Shown: positions 43,040 through 51,777 of the stretch, one piece after another
Numbering within the stretch: the first letter of the stretch is position 1
How the letters are laid out: every line of letters begins with the position of its first letter
Assembly: GCF_042743185.1 (NCBI RefSeq)
Contig: NZ_JBHYMS010000040.1
Span: 9,712 to 73,711, forward strand
DNA length: 64,000 nucleotides
From: Inquilinus sp042743185
GTDB taxonomy: Bacteria; Pseudomonadota; Alphaproteobacteria; DSM-16000; Inquilinaceae
Reading direction: 5' to 3'
Notes under the pieces: generated by a model
Databases searched by the model: none
What the model was told of the DNA's origin: nothing
Seen by the model: the letters and a program-made list of their open reading frames with translations, nothing else
Made by a program: the position numbers and the translations under genes

Positions 43040-43645
43040 TTACATCGGCGGCACCAGCCCGTCCTTGCCGACCTGGACCGCGTGCGAGACCAGCGACCCG
43101 TCGGCGCCCTTGACTGCGCTGACGATGACATGGGCGCCCTTGGTCAGCTGGTCGCGGCTGCCCGGCTCATAGGTGATCACCGGCACGTCGGGCGGCACCG
43201 TCAGCTTCGTCTCGACGCCCTGGTAGCGCAGCGTCACCACCCGGCCGTCGGTGCCCTCGACCGCGCCGGCGGTGGCGTTGGTCATGGTGCTGCCGGGCTT
43301 CAGGTCGAAGGGGTGCTGGCCTTCGCCGATGCCGCGCATGCTCTCCGGGAACACCTGCACCTCCAGGGCGCGCAGGCTGCCGTCGGGCTGCGGCATGGCG
43401 GCGCTGCCGACATAGCTGCCGGGCTTGATGTCGCGGATGTCGGCCGGGGCGATCGTCCGTACCGTGGCGTCGTCGGCCAGGGTGACGGTCGCGGTGCCGC
43501 CGCCGCGGGCGGCGATGGTCATCACCGGCCCGTTCACCGCCTCGATGGTGCCGCGGATGCGCTGCTGGGGCTGGCTCTGAGCCATGGCCGGCAGGGCCGA
43601 CAGGGCTGCGAACAGGGCCAGGCCCAGGGTCGCGCTGCGCTTCAT
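43040..43645 (-). CDS. secreted beta-rich protein (DUF5666-like)
   Basis: 201 residues with a Sec signal (MKRSATLGLALFAALSALPAMAQ). Two repeated OB-like halves: IRGTIEAVNGPVMTIAARGGG...TVTLADDATVRTIAPADIRDIKPGSYVGSAAM, and a second with GRVVTLRYQGVETKLTVPPDVPVITYEPGSRDQLTKGAHVIVSAVKG in outline. This matches periplasmic DUF5666-like proteins that accompany metal or redox genes, but the role is unknown. Confidence 0.75.
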   Translation of the reverse strand: MKRSATLGLALFAALSALPAMAQSQPQQRIRGTIEAVNGPVMTIAARGGGTATVTLADDATVRTIAPADIRDIKPGSYVGSAAMPQPDGSLRALEVQVFPESMRGIGEGQHPFDLKPGSTMTNATAGAVEGTDGRVVTLRYQGVETKLTVPPDVPVITYEPGSRDQLTKGAHVIVSAVKGADGSLVSHAVQVGKDGLVPPM

Positions 43646-43727
43646 GATGCTGTCCTCGCTCGGGCGTCGACATCCCCTCGGAAGATCGATACGCCCCGAA
43701 CCGGCGGGCGGTTACATGAATTCGCTC

Positions 43728-45737
43728 TCAGGACCCATGGCCGGAGCTCCGCGCCTTCCGCGCCAGGGCGATCAGCAGGGCGTCGTCGACGTCGTCGGAC
43801 ATCGGCAGCCCCTCGGCCTGGCGGAAGGCCGCGGCGGCATCGTCGGAGGCATAGCCCAGCGCCGCCAGCAGCCGCAGCGCCGCCGCGACCTTGGCCGTCG
43901 GCGACCGGGCGCCCAGCAGGGCGGCCGCGTATCGGGGCGCATCGTCCTGCTCCGCCAGCGAACGGGCGAACCAGATCACCGCCTCGATCTCGTCGCGCAG
44001 CACGCCCCGGCCCGTCTCGTAGGCGATGCCCAGCTCGTTCTGCGCCTCCGCATCCCCCTTCTCGGCGGCGATCCGGAACCAGCGCAGCGCCTCGGCATCG
44101 TCCTGGGCGACGCCGCGCCCGGTCTTGAAGTGGCGCCCCAGATGATAGGCGCCCCGCGCATCGTCCTGGTCGGCGGCGAGGCGATAGAGGCGCAGCGCCT
44201 TGACGTCGTTTTGCGCCGTGCCACGGCCCTCCTCGTACATCCGGCCGAGATTGACCTGGGAATAGGCATAGCCCCGGTCGGCCGAGCGGCGGTACCAGCG
44301 CAGCGCCTCGGCATCATCCTCGGCCACGCCGCGGCCATGCTCGTGCATCCAGCCGAGATTGGCCTCGGCGCGGGCGTAGCCCTGCTCCGCGGCCAGGCGA
44401 TACCAGCGCACCGCCTCGGCGTCGTCCCTGGGCACGCCCCGGCCGTCGCGATAGAGGTCGCCGAGATCGGTCCGGGCCCGCGCCAGGCCCTGATCGGCGG
44501 CGAGGCGGTACAGGCGGGCGGCCTCGGCCTCGTCCTTCGCCACGCCGCGGCCGTGCTCGTACATCCAGGCGAGGTTGCTCCGGGCATGGTCGTAGCCCTG
44601 ATCGGCGGCCAGCCGGTACCAGCGCACGGCCTCGGCGTCGTCCTCCGCCACGCCCTGTCCCGTGTCGTAGAGGATGCCGACGGCGTTCTGGGCCTCGGCA
44701 TAGCCCTGCTTCGCGGCCAGGCGGTACCAGCGCATCGCCTTGGCGTCGTCCTCGGCCACGCCGCGGCCGTCATTGTACATGGCGCCGAGCTCGGCCTCCG
44801 CGCGCGCATAGCCCTGGGCCGCCGCCCGCCGGTACCAGCGCACCGCCTCGGCCGCATCCTGGGCCACGCCGTGGCCGCTGTCATACATGAAGGCCAGGTT
44901 GGTCTGCGCCCGGGCCAGCCCCTGCTCGGCGGCAAGGCGATACTGGCGGACGGCCTCGGCCTGGTCCTCGGCCACGCCGCGCCCGACCTCGTACATCCAG
45001 CCGAGATTGGTCCGGGCCTCGGCATTGCCCTGCTCCGCGGCCAGCCGGTAGAGGCGCACCGCCTCGGCATCGTTGCGCGGCACCCCGCGGCCGGACGTGT
45101 ACAGGTTGCCCAGCAGGCGCCGGCCGGCGGCGGATCCGGCCTCGGCGGCGCGGCCGTACCAATAGGCCGCGGCGGCGGTGTCCGGGGGCGTGCCGCGGCC
45201 GTTCTCGGACATGTAGCCGAGGCTGACCTGGGCCGGGGCATAGCCCTGCTCGGCGGCCAGGCGGTAGAGGCGCACCGCCGCGGCCTCGCTCCGCTCCACG
45301 CCGCGCCCGTCCTGATACATGTAGCCGAGATAGGTCTGGCCGCGGTCGTAGCCCTGGGCCGCCGACAGCCGGTACCAGCGCACGGCCTCGATGTCGTCCC
45401 GGGCGACCCCGGCGCCGTCCCGGTACATGTCGCCGAGATAGGCCTGGCCCTGGGCGCTGCCCTGCTCGGCGGCCATCCGGTACCAGCGGACCGCCTCGGC
45501 GAGGTCCCGGTCGACGCCGTCACCGGCCTCGTAGCGATAGCCGAGCCGCAGCTGCGCCTCGGCATCCCCGGACTCGGCGGCCAGGCGCAGGCCTCGCTGC
45601 ACCGCCTCGGGGCCCGTCGCGGTGATGGCCAGGATGTCGTCGGAAGGATCCGGCCCCGCGGATACGAAGGGCGACGGGGAGGCCAGGGCCGCCGGCGATG
45701 CCAGCAGGAGCCCCAGCACGAAACCATGAATGCGCAT
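43728..45737 (-). CDS. secreted Sel1-repeat protein with 15 tandem repeats
   Basis: 669 residues. Signal peptide (MRIHGFVLGLLLASPAALAS), then 15 tandem 36-residue Sel1-like repeats from about residue 55 to 595 on the pattern AxAQxxLGxMYxxGRGVAxDDAEAVRWYRLAAEQGY. They form an alpha-solenoid for protein-protein contact in the periplasm or envelope. The DNA therefore has a 108-base period. The C-terminal tail (600-669) is non-repeat. Sel1 proteins often scaffold regulatory or wall complexes; the partner is unknown. Same strand as the DLH fusion upstream but with its own 98-base leader. Confidence 0.92.
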   Translation of the reverse strand: MRIHGFVLGLLLASPAALASPSPFVSAGPDPSDDILAITATGPEAVQRGLRLAAESGDAEAQLRLGYRYEAGDGVDRDLAEAVRWYRMAAEQGSAQGQAYLGDMYRDGAGVARDDIEAVRWYRLSAAQGYDRGQTYLGYMYQDGRGVERSEAAAVRLYRLAAEQGYAPAQVSLGYMSENGRGTPPDTAAAAYWYGRAAEAGSAAGRRLLGNLYTSGRGVPRNDAEAVRLYRLAAEQGNAEARTNLGWMYEVGRGVAEDQAEAVRQYRLAAEQGLARAQTNLAFMYDSGHGVAQDAAEAVRWYRRAAAQGYARAEAELGAMYNDGRGVAEDDAKAMRWYRLAAKQGYAEAQNAVGILYDTGQGVAEDDAEAVRWYRLAADQGYDHARSNLAWMYEHGRGVAKDEAEAARLYRLAADQGLARARTDLGDLYRDGRGVPRDDAEAVRWYRLAAEQGYARAEANLGWMHEHGRGVAEDDAEALRWYRRSADRGYAYSQVNLGRMYEEGRGTAQNDVKALRLYRLAADQDDARGAYHLGRHFKTGRGVAQDDAEALRWFRIAAEKGDAEAQNELGIAYETGRGVLRDEIEAVIWFARSLAEQDDAPRYAAALLGARSPTAKVAAALRLLAALGYASDDAAAAFRQAEGLPMSDDVDDALLIALARKARSSGHGS

Positions 45738-45835
45738 CTGAAATGACGGTTCGAGAAATCCCCCTTGGTCGCACCATCCTCATCGAAACCGGCCCCGCTG
45801 TCGATGCCGATCGTTCCGGGGTCGGTCGATTCCGG

Positions 45836-47077
45836 CTACGCCTTCCGGTCCGGCGCGCTGTCCGCCCAGCGGGCCATCAGGGTGTTGGACGGCAGGCTCT
45901 CGTCGACCAGCTTCTTCGCCGTCTCGATTCCGGCGACCGGCAGGCCCTTCGGATCCAGCAGGCCGATCTGGACCAGCACCGAGGCCTGGTCCCAGTAGAT
46001 GTGCTCGTTGTACAGCCTGTCGCCGCGGAAGCGGACGATTGCGACCAGCGGAATCTCGACATAACGGCCGGTGGGCGGGATGCCGGGCAGCATCCAGTCG
46101 ATCTCGACGTCGTGGGTGAAGCAGAACAGCATCTCGTCGACCAGCCGGTCGACGCCGACGGTGTGGCTGATCGGGACCAGCTTCGTGTCGGCCGGCGTCT
46201 TCGGGATGAAGTGGTTGGCGTAGAAGCGGTACAGGTCCGCTTGGCCCACGCCGCCGGTCATAGTCGGGATGTGGTTGACGTAGGGCTCGGCCACCATCGT
46301 CGCCATGGTGGCGCGGGCGTCGCGAGTGGCGAATTCCAGCTCCGTATGCCGCTCCCACAGCGCCGGCAGGTCGTAATGCGGCCCCAGCGCCCGGCGGAAC
46401 ACGGCCAGGCTGCGGGAATGAGCCATCAGCGAGGCCGGTTTGTCATAGGCCGCCCGGTCCGGCACGTTGAAGCCGTGGTCCGCGCCCGGATAGACGAAGA
46501 TCTGCACGTCGTCGCGGCCGGCGAAGGCGTCGGCGATGGCGTCGCGCACCGCCGGCGGCAGGTGGCGGTCCTTCTCCGGGCAATGGAACACCATCGGGCA
46601 GCGGATCGCGTCGGCCTCGCCCAGCAGCGGCTCCAGCCCGGTGCCGTAATAGCTCACGGCAGCATCGACATGGTGGCGCGCGGCGGTCAGATAGGCCAGG
46701 CGCCCGCCCAGGCAGAAGCCCAGCGCGCCGACCTTGCCGCGGCATTCCGGCAGGCGCCGCAGCGTCGCCAGGGCGGCGCCGCAATCGGCCGCGGCGCGGT
46801 CGATGTCGAGGCGGCCCAGCAGGTCGCGGGCGCGGGCCACGTCCGCCTCGTCGTAGCCGAGGTCGACCTTCGGCTCCAGCCGCCAGAACAGGTCCGGCGC
46901 CAGCACCACATAGCCTTCCTCGGCGTAGAGGTCGGCCACCGCCCGGAGATGCGCGTTGACGCCGAAGATCTCCTGCAGCAGCAGGATGCCGGGGCCGGAA
47001 CCGCTGGCCGGCACGGCGAGATAGCCCTGGAACCGGCCGCCGTCATCGGCCGTGATGTCGACCCATCTGCTGGTCAT
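45836..47077 (-). CDS. dienelactone hydrolase fused to a SnoaL-like domain
   Basis: 413 residues. Residues 1-230 are a dienelactone hydrolase with the classical Glu36 (LLQEIFGV), Cys122 in GFCLGG, Asp170 in PEKDRHLP and His201 in GADHGF, at the same numbers as the known enzyme. Residues about 255-400 are a SnoaL/NTF2-like domain (TMVAEPYVNHIPTMTGGVGQADLYRFYANHFIP in outline). DLH opens enol-lactones in chloroaromatic and other catabolic paths; the added domain could change the substrate or bind a small ligand. Divergent from the MarR gene over 116 bases with a palindrome. Confidence 0.87.
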   Translation of the reverse strand: MTSRWVDITADDGGRFQGYLAVPASGSGPGILLLQEIFGVNAHLRAVADLYAEEGYVVLAPDLFWRLEPKVDLGYDEADVARARDLLGRLDIDRAAADCGAALATLRRLPECRGKVGALGFCLGGRLAYLTAARHHVDAAVSYYGTGLEPLLGEADAIRCPMVFHCPEKDRHLPPAVRDAIADAFAGRDDVQIFVYPGADHGFNVPDRAAYDKPASLMAHSRSLAVFRRALGPHYDLPALWERHTELEFATRDARATMATMVAEPYVNHIPTMTGGVGQADLYRFYANHFIPKTPADTKLVPISHTVGVDRLVDEMLFCFTHDVEIDWMLPGIPPTGRYVEIPLVAIVRFRGDRLYNEHIYWDQASVLVQIGLLDPKGLPVAGIETAKKLVDESLPSNTLMARWADSAPDRKA

Positions 47078-47134
47078 CGATCGATCCTCGCTGGCTCCGG
47101 CAGGGGCACCCTTCTTTGGGGCGCCGTCCGCGGC

Positions 47135-47150
47135 TATAGTTTAAACTTAA
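47135..47150. promoter_or_regulatory. palindrome in the DLH/MarR divergent promoter (predicted MarR operator)
   Basis: TATAGTTTAAACTTAA has a perfect 10-bp core AGTTTAAACT at 47138-47147 in an otherwise GC-rich gap. Size and symmetry fit MarR-family operators, and it lies between the two divergent starts. Confidence 0.6.
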
Positions 47151-47193
47151 AGCAGATCGGGTGGCCACCGGCCGTGTTCAGGACTGACGCAGA

Positions 47194-47697
47194 ATGATCG
47201 ATGCCGAGACCGCGGTCGCCGACCGGCCCAAGGACCACCGCGTCGAGCTGCGGCTGTGGCTGCGGCTCTTGACCTGCACCACCATGATCGAGCGCGAGGT
47301 CAGGCGGCGCCTGGCCGAGAGCTTCGACACCACCCTGCCGCGCTTCGACCTGATGGCGCAGCTGTACAAGATGCGCCAGGGGCTGACCCTGGGCGAGCTG
47401 AGCCAGCGGCTGATGGTGTCGAACGGCAACATGACCGGGCTGGTCGAGCGGCTGGTCGAAGGCGGGCTGGTGGCGCGCGAGCAGTCGCGGGAAGACCGGC
47501 GCAAGCATGTCATCCGCCTGACCGAGGAGGGCGAGCGCCAGTTCGCCGCCATGGCCGCGGCGCATGGCGACTGGGTGGCCGAGATGACGGCCGGCCTCGA
47601 GACCGGCGAGATCGAGCGGCTGATGGAACTGCTCGGCCGCACCAAGGCCTCGGTCGCCGAAGCCACCCGCCCATGGGGGCGAGGCCGGGCCGAGTAG
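47194..47697 (+). CDS. MarR family transcriptional regulator
   Basis: 167 residues. Winged helix with LTLGELSQRLMVSNGNMTGLVERLVEGGLVAREQSREDRRKHVIRLTEEGE in outline (65-110), the recognisable MarR core with the DRR wing. A typical dimerising MarR protein that likely represses the divergent DLH fusion and is released by an aromatic or phenolic ligand. The ATG at 47194 follows a weak ribosome site. Confidence 0.92.
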   Translation: MIDAETAVADRPKDHRVELRLWLRLLTCTTMIEREVRRRLAESFDTTLPRFDLMAQLYKMRQGLTLGELSQRLMVSNGNMTGLVERLVEGGLVAREQSREDRRKHVIRLTEEGERQFAAMAAAHGDWVAEMTAGLETGEIERLMELLGRTKASVAEATRPWGRGRAE

Positions 47698-47724
47698 GAG
47701 CCGCTACTGGCGCGGCCGTCTGAC

Positions 47725-47793
47725 GGCGGTTTCTGCGCTTCCGGTGCTCACGCACCCAAAGTGCGCTGCGCTCCGGTTCTCGAAACCACCGCC
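47725..47793. repeat. palindromic intergenic repeat between convergent genes
   Basis: Outer arms GGCGGTTTC (47725-47733) and GAAACCACCGCC (47782-47793, one extra A) enclose GCGCTTCCGGTGCTC...GCGCTCCGGTTCTCG near-repeats and a small hairpin CGCAC-CCAAA-GTGCG (47751-47765). It lies between the MarR and symporter stops and looks like a REP-type element or bidirectional terminator. Confidence 0.55.
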
Positions 47794-47841
47794 AGCCGAC
47801 TCACGCCAGCGCGCCTCCTATCGGCCCTTCGGCCGTCTGCC

Positions 47842-49332
47842 TCAGGCCGTCCGTGCCACCCGGGGGGCGACGGCCAGATTGACCACGACCGCGACCAGGA
47901 TGTTGGCTGCCAGCGCCAGAAGGCCGGCATAGACCGTGACCGTGCCGCCGCCGAAGCTCAGCGCGTGCAGCGGCTTCAGCCCGTCGCTCCACACCACCCA
48001 GCTGCCGCCGAAGAAGCCGACCGCCCAGCCGGCCAGCAGGGCGGGCGCGCGGAACCAGCCGACATAGAGGCCGAACACCAGCGCCGGCAGGGTCTGCAGG
48101 ATCCAGACGCCGCCGAGCAGCTGCAGGTCGAGCGCGAACTGGGTCGGCAGGAACACGATCACCAGGAGCGCGCCGACCTTGACCACCAGCGAGGTGATCT
48201 TGGCCACCTGCGCCTCGCCGGCATGGCTGACGCCGGGGTCGACATAGGCCTTCCAGAAGTTGCGTGTGAACAGGTTGGCGGCGCCGATGCTCATCACCGC
48301 CGCCGGCACCAGCGCGCCGATGGCGATGGCGGCGAAGGCGAAGCCGGCGAACCAGCTCGGGAACAGGGTCTGGAACAGCGCCGGCACCACGTCGTTCGGG
48401 CTGGCGACGTTGAGGTGGGCGGCATGGCCCATATAGCCGAGCAGGGCCAGGAGGCCGAGCAGCAGGGTGTAGGCCGGCAGGAGCGCCGCGTTCTTGCGGA
48501 TGGTGTTGGCGCTGGCCGAGGCGAAGATGCCGGTCAGGGTGTGCGGATACATGAAGGCGGCCAGGGCCGAGCCCAGCGCCAGCGTGGCATAGGCGACCAT
48601 CTGGCTGTCGCCGAGCAGCAGACCGCCGGCGCCCTTGGCCTGGAAGGCCTGGTCGGCCGCCTGGAACACGGCGCCGTAGCCGCCCAGCTCCCACGGGATC
48701 AGCGCCACCGCGGCCAGCACCGCGATGTAGATCATGATGTCCTTGACGAAGGCGATCAGCGCCGGCGCCCGCAGCCCGGCGGAATAGGTGTAGAGCGCCA
48801 GGATGATGAAGGCGATCGCCAGCGGCACCTCGCCGGCCAAACCCTCGCCATGCAGCCCCAGCGCCTTGATCACCGCGGCCATGCCGACCAGCTGCAGCGC
48901 GATATAGGGCATCACGGCAAGGACGCCGGTGATCGCCACCGCCAGCTCCAGCCCGCGCGAGCCGTACTGGCCGAACACCACGTCGCCGGCGGTGACGTAG
49001 CCGTGCTGCTTCGCCCGCTTCCACAGCTTCGGCATCACCAGGAAGACGAAGGGATAGACGATGATGGTATAGGGCAGGGCGAAGAAGCCGTAGGCGCCGA
49101 CGGCGTAGACCAGCGCCGGCACCGCGATCACGGTGTAGGCGGTGTAGAAGTCGCCGCCGACCAGGAACCAGGTGACCCAGGTGCCGAATTTCCGGCCGCC
49201 CAGCCCCCATTCGTCGATATGGGCCAGCGTCTCGCCCCGCTTCCAGCGGGCGGCCATGAAGCCCATGACGGTGACCAGGATGAAGAAGAAGGCGAAGACG
49301 GCGAGGGCGACGACATCCAGCTCAGTCGTCAT
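47842..49332 (-). CDS. sodium:solute symporter, monocarboxylate type (MctP-like)
   Basis: 496 residues, about 13 membrane helices. SSS family markers: DEWGLGGRKFGTWVTWFLVGGDFYTAYTVIAVPALVYAVGAYGFFALPY in outline near residue 40-90, and GALVPAAVMSIGAANLFTRNFWK near 340. This subgroup (with a preceding DUF3311 subunit) imports acetate, pyruvate, lactate or similar acids with sodium. It overlaps the DUF3311 gene by 11 bases. Confidence 0.9.
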   Translation of the reverse strand: MTTELDVVALAVFAFFFILVTVMGFMAARWKRGETLAHIDEWGLGGRKFGTWVTWFLVGGDFYTAYTVIAVPALVYAVGAYGFFALPYTIIVYPFVFLVMPKLWKRAKQHGYVTAGDVVFGQYGSRGLELAVAITGVLAVMPYIALQLVGMAAVIKALGLHGEGLAGEVPLAIAFIILALYTYSAGLRAPALIAFVKDIMIYIAVLAAVALIPWELGGYGAVFQAADQAFQAKGAGGLLLGDSQMVAYATLALGSALAAFMYPHTLTGIFASASANTIRKNAALLPAYTLLLGLLALLGYMGHAAHLNVASPNDVVPALFQTLFPSWFAGFAFAAIAIGALVPAAVMSIGAANLFTRNFWKAYVDPGVSHAGEAQVAKITSLVVKVGALLVIVFLPTQFALDLQLLGGVWILQTLPALVFGLYVGWFRAPALLAGWAVGFFGGSWVVWSDGLKPLHALSFGGGTVTVYAGLLALAANILVAVVVNLAVAPRVARTA

Positions 49333-49519
49333 GGCGCACGCTCCGATAGGCGATCCAGATGATCAGCGCGGTCAGCGGCACCCAGGCGAACTGGTACCAG
49401 TAGAAGAACGGGAAGCCCAGGATCTCCGGCTGCCGCGCGTTGTAGAACGGCACCCACAGGAGCCCGACATAGGGCAGGAGCAGCAGCCACAGCACGGGCC
49501 GCCGGGAACGCTCAGGCAT
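49322..49519 (-). CDS. DUF3311 small membrane protein, symporter partner
   Basis: 65 residues from the ATG at 49519; a longer reading from 49573 gives a non-membrane leader and no good ribosome site. Two helices: VLWLLLLPYVGLLWVPFYN and FFYWYQFAWVPLTALIIWIAY. DUF3311 proteins almost always precede an SSS symporter and are thought to aid it. Overlap with the next gene supports coupling. Confidence 0.88.
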   Translation of the reverse strand: MPERSRRPVLWLLLLPYVGLLWVPFYNARQPEILGFPFFYWYQFAWVPLTALIIWIAYRSVRHDD

Positions 49520-49638
49520 GGCAAATCCTTCCGTCGCGGGCCTACCCCGGCCCGATTGCGGCCACCCTGCCATCGTCCCTGGACATGTTAACCGGAATTA
49601 GCTCATGGCGGCATTGCCGGTGCGGAAACGCGACCCGG

Positions 49639-49690
49639 CAAAAGCCGCGCGCCTGCGGCAGACGGGCACCGGGCCCGGGGCCGCAGGCGC
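49639..49690 (-). terminator. intrinsic terminator after the multicopper oxidase gene
   Basis: On the minus strand GCGCCTGCGG (49690-49681) pairs perfectly with CCGCAGGCGC (49658-49649), followed by GCGGC and TTTT (49643-49640). The stem lies 14 bases after the multicopper oxidase stop (49705) and marks the end of the copper oxidase operon. Confidence 0.75.
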
Positions 49691-49704
49691 TGCAGCCGGC
49701 CCGC

Positions 49705-51717
49705 TCAGGGCTTCGGGTGCGAGTGACCCTGGAGCTGGAGCGGCGCCGCCCCCTCGGCCACCGCCGTGATATCCCCGTCGGGCAGCACGATCGCGACGTT
49801 CTGCATCATGCCTTTGTCCTCGTGATCGAGGATATGGCAATGCAGCACGAACGCGCCGATATAGCGTTCGTACCGGGTCCGCACCGTGATCTTATAGTCC
49901 TGCTTGACCCAGAGCGTGTCCTTCCACACGCCTTTCAGGCCCGGATATTGCGGATCGGACGCATCGTCGGCCCCCGGGGCGCTCACGTCCTTGCCGTTCT
50001 TATCGAGGATCGAGACGACCTGGAAGGGATTGACGTGGATGTGGAACGGGTGGCCGCTCCGTGCCGAATGGAGCGTCCATTCGTCCACGCTGCCGAGCTT
50101 GAGCTCTCGGGGCGGATCCCTGGGGTCATAGGATTTCGCATCGTCGCCGCTCGCGGTGCTGCTGACTTGGAAGGCGGTCTTTTCGTCCACGGTCCTGATG
50201 TTGAAGGTCAGCTCCTGCTTGCCCTTGACGTCGCTCTCCGCAATGTCCTCATGGGGGACGAACTTGGACAGCTTGAGGCCGGCCTTGAGGTCGGCGACGA
50301 CCACCGGCGCAATATCGGCGGGCATCTTGGCTTCGGCCTGGGCCACCAGGGTATTGACGACATATTGGGAGAGGTTCGGGACCGGCGTGCCCGGCTCGAC
50401 ATCCACGAAGCCGAGCAGCGATGGGTTGGGGGTGTCGCCGTTGACCGACCCCGCCGCCGGGGAGGATGTGTCGATCAGGCAGTACTTGCCCGCCTCCGGA
50501 AACACCGTCAGCGCATCCCAGCGGTAGCCGGGCTGGAAGACCGTGACGTTCGAGGCCTGCGCCTGCGCTATGGTCAGCCCGTCCGCCGCGACCCGGAAAT
50601 GGGAAATGCCCGAGCCGCTGCAGGATTCCTGGATGAAGGTCTGGGCCTCCTCCTGGCTCAGGGTCGCGGGGACCCTGGCCGAGGATTGCATCTTCACGAT
50701 CCTGAGGCTGATCGTGTCGCGCACGCCGCCATGGATCATCCGCCAGCGCTGGATCTGTCCCTGCGTGGCCGGGATGGTCGGGAGGACGACGCCGTTGATG
50801 GAGGTGTACCGTCCCGACTCGGGCCACTTTGACAACTGGTCGTAGCCTTCGATGCTGCCGACATCGGCGGGTCTGTCGCCGTCGGCGGGGTCGCAGCGGT
50901 AGGTCTTGCCGTCGTCACCGTACTTAATCTTCCCCAGCTTGCCATCCACCGAGGGCTCGCGGCAGGCGTACTGGATCTGCTGGAACACCATCACCCGGTC
51001 CTCCAGGCCCTGCAGCAGCGTGTCGAGATCGCTTGGCTTCTCCTGGGTGGGGAGCCGGCTGCCGCGGATGATCAGCGCTCCGGCCATGCCGCTGGAGACC
51101 TGCAGCGCGGTCGAGCCGTGGCGATGGGTGTGATACCAGAAGGTCCCCGCCGGATGCCCGCTCGGGATCTTGTACTCATACTCGAACTTGACGCCGGGGT
51201 TGATCGACAGCAGCACATTGTCGCCGTTGCCCGCCGGATTCACCCACAGGCCGTGGGTGTGCAGGTTCGTGCCGTTGAAGCAGTGCGGCGCGTTGACGTC
51301 GAAGTCCCGGCCTGAGTGATGCCCTGCCAAGCAGCTCGGGTCCTCCGGCAGCTGGTTGTGCAGGTTGACGTAGATCGTGTCGCCCGGCACGACCTCGATC
51401 GTCGGCGAGACGTAAGGGATGTCCGGGTTGACATCCGTGCCGTTGTAGCTGCGCAGCCGGACCTTGTCGTAGCTGTCCGTCGCCGGGTTGTAGATCTCCC
51501 CGTCGGTATAGACGATGTTGAGATCCAGCACCTTCTCATGCGGCACCGCCCGGACCGACGGCGTCAGGCTCGCCGGCGCGATCCCCTCGCCGAGGACCCG
51601 GGGGTTGGTGATCAACCGCTCCGCGACCTGCGCCGCGGCCGGAACCGTGCCGAAGGCGGCCAGGGCCAGGCCGGCCAGCAGAAGGCGTCCGATGGGGACT
51701 TTGGGTTCGACTGCCAT
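49705..51717 (-). CDS. multicopper oxidase
   Basis: 670 residues from the ATG at 51717, which has GGAGGTGG 3-8 bases upstream (a TTG at 51729 is rejected). Sec signal ending AAAQ near 30. All four copper motifs are seen: HTHG at 153-156, WYHTHRHG at 195-201, HPFHIH at 556-561 and HCHILDHEDKGMM at 626-638 with Cys627 and the axial Met for type 1 copper. Layout is a three-domain laccase/bilirubin-oxidase-like enzyme, acting in the periplasm on phenols, metals or bilirubin-like substrates. It follows the tyrosinase and a small secreted protein; the three probably form a phenol-oxidation unit. Confidence 0.92.
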   Translation of the reverse strand: MAVEPKVPIGRLLLAGLALAAFGTVPAAAQVAERLITNPRVLGEGIAPASLTPSVRAVPHEKVLDLNIVYTDGEIYNPATDSYDKVRLRSYNGTDVNPDIPYVSPTIEVVPGDTIYVNLHNQLPEDPSCLAGHHSGRDFDVNAPHCFNGTNLHTHGLWVNPAGNGDNVLLSINPGVKFEYEYKIPSGHPAGTFWYHTHRHGSTALQVSSGMAGALIIRGSRLPTQEKPSDLDTLLQGLEDRVMVFQQIQYACREPSVDGKLGKIKYGDDGKTYRCDPADGDRPADVGSIEGYDQLSKWPESGRYTSINGVVLPTIPATQGQIQRWRMIHGGVRDTISLRIVKMQSSARVPATLSQEEAQTFIQESCSGSGISHFRVAADGLTIAQAQASNVTVFQPGYRWDALTVFPEAGKYCLIDTSSPAAGSVNGDTPNPSLLGFVDVEPGTPVPNLSQYVVNTLVAQAEAKMPADIAPVVVADLKAGLKLSKFVPHEDIAESDVKGKQELTFNIRTVDEKTAFQVSSTASGDDAKSYDPRDPPRELKLGSVDEWTLHSARSGHPFHIHVNPFQVVSILDKNGKDVSAPGADDASDPQYPGLKGVWKDTLWVKQDYKITVRTRYERYIGAFVLHCHILDHEDKGMMQNVAIVLPDGDITAVAEGAAPLQLQGHSHPKP

Positions 51718-51777
51718 ATCCACCTCCAAAAGGTTCGACTATCGGGATTGAAGACTCCGTCCGGAAAGGTCGGCCGG

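Noticed and set aside
43728..45737. A repeat array that could be mistaken for CRISPR
   Set aside because: Units are 108 bases, fully coding, and vary throughout; there are no short identical repeats with unique spacers and no cas genes.
43584..45746. A 720-codon + frame with 36-residue repeats opposite the Sel1 gene
   Set aside because: The periodicity is the mirror of the Sel1 repeats; the product has no signal peptide or known repeat type.
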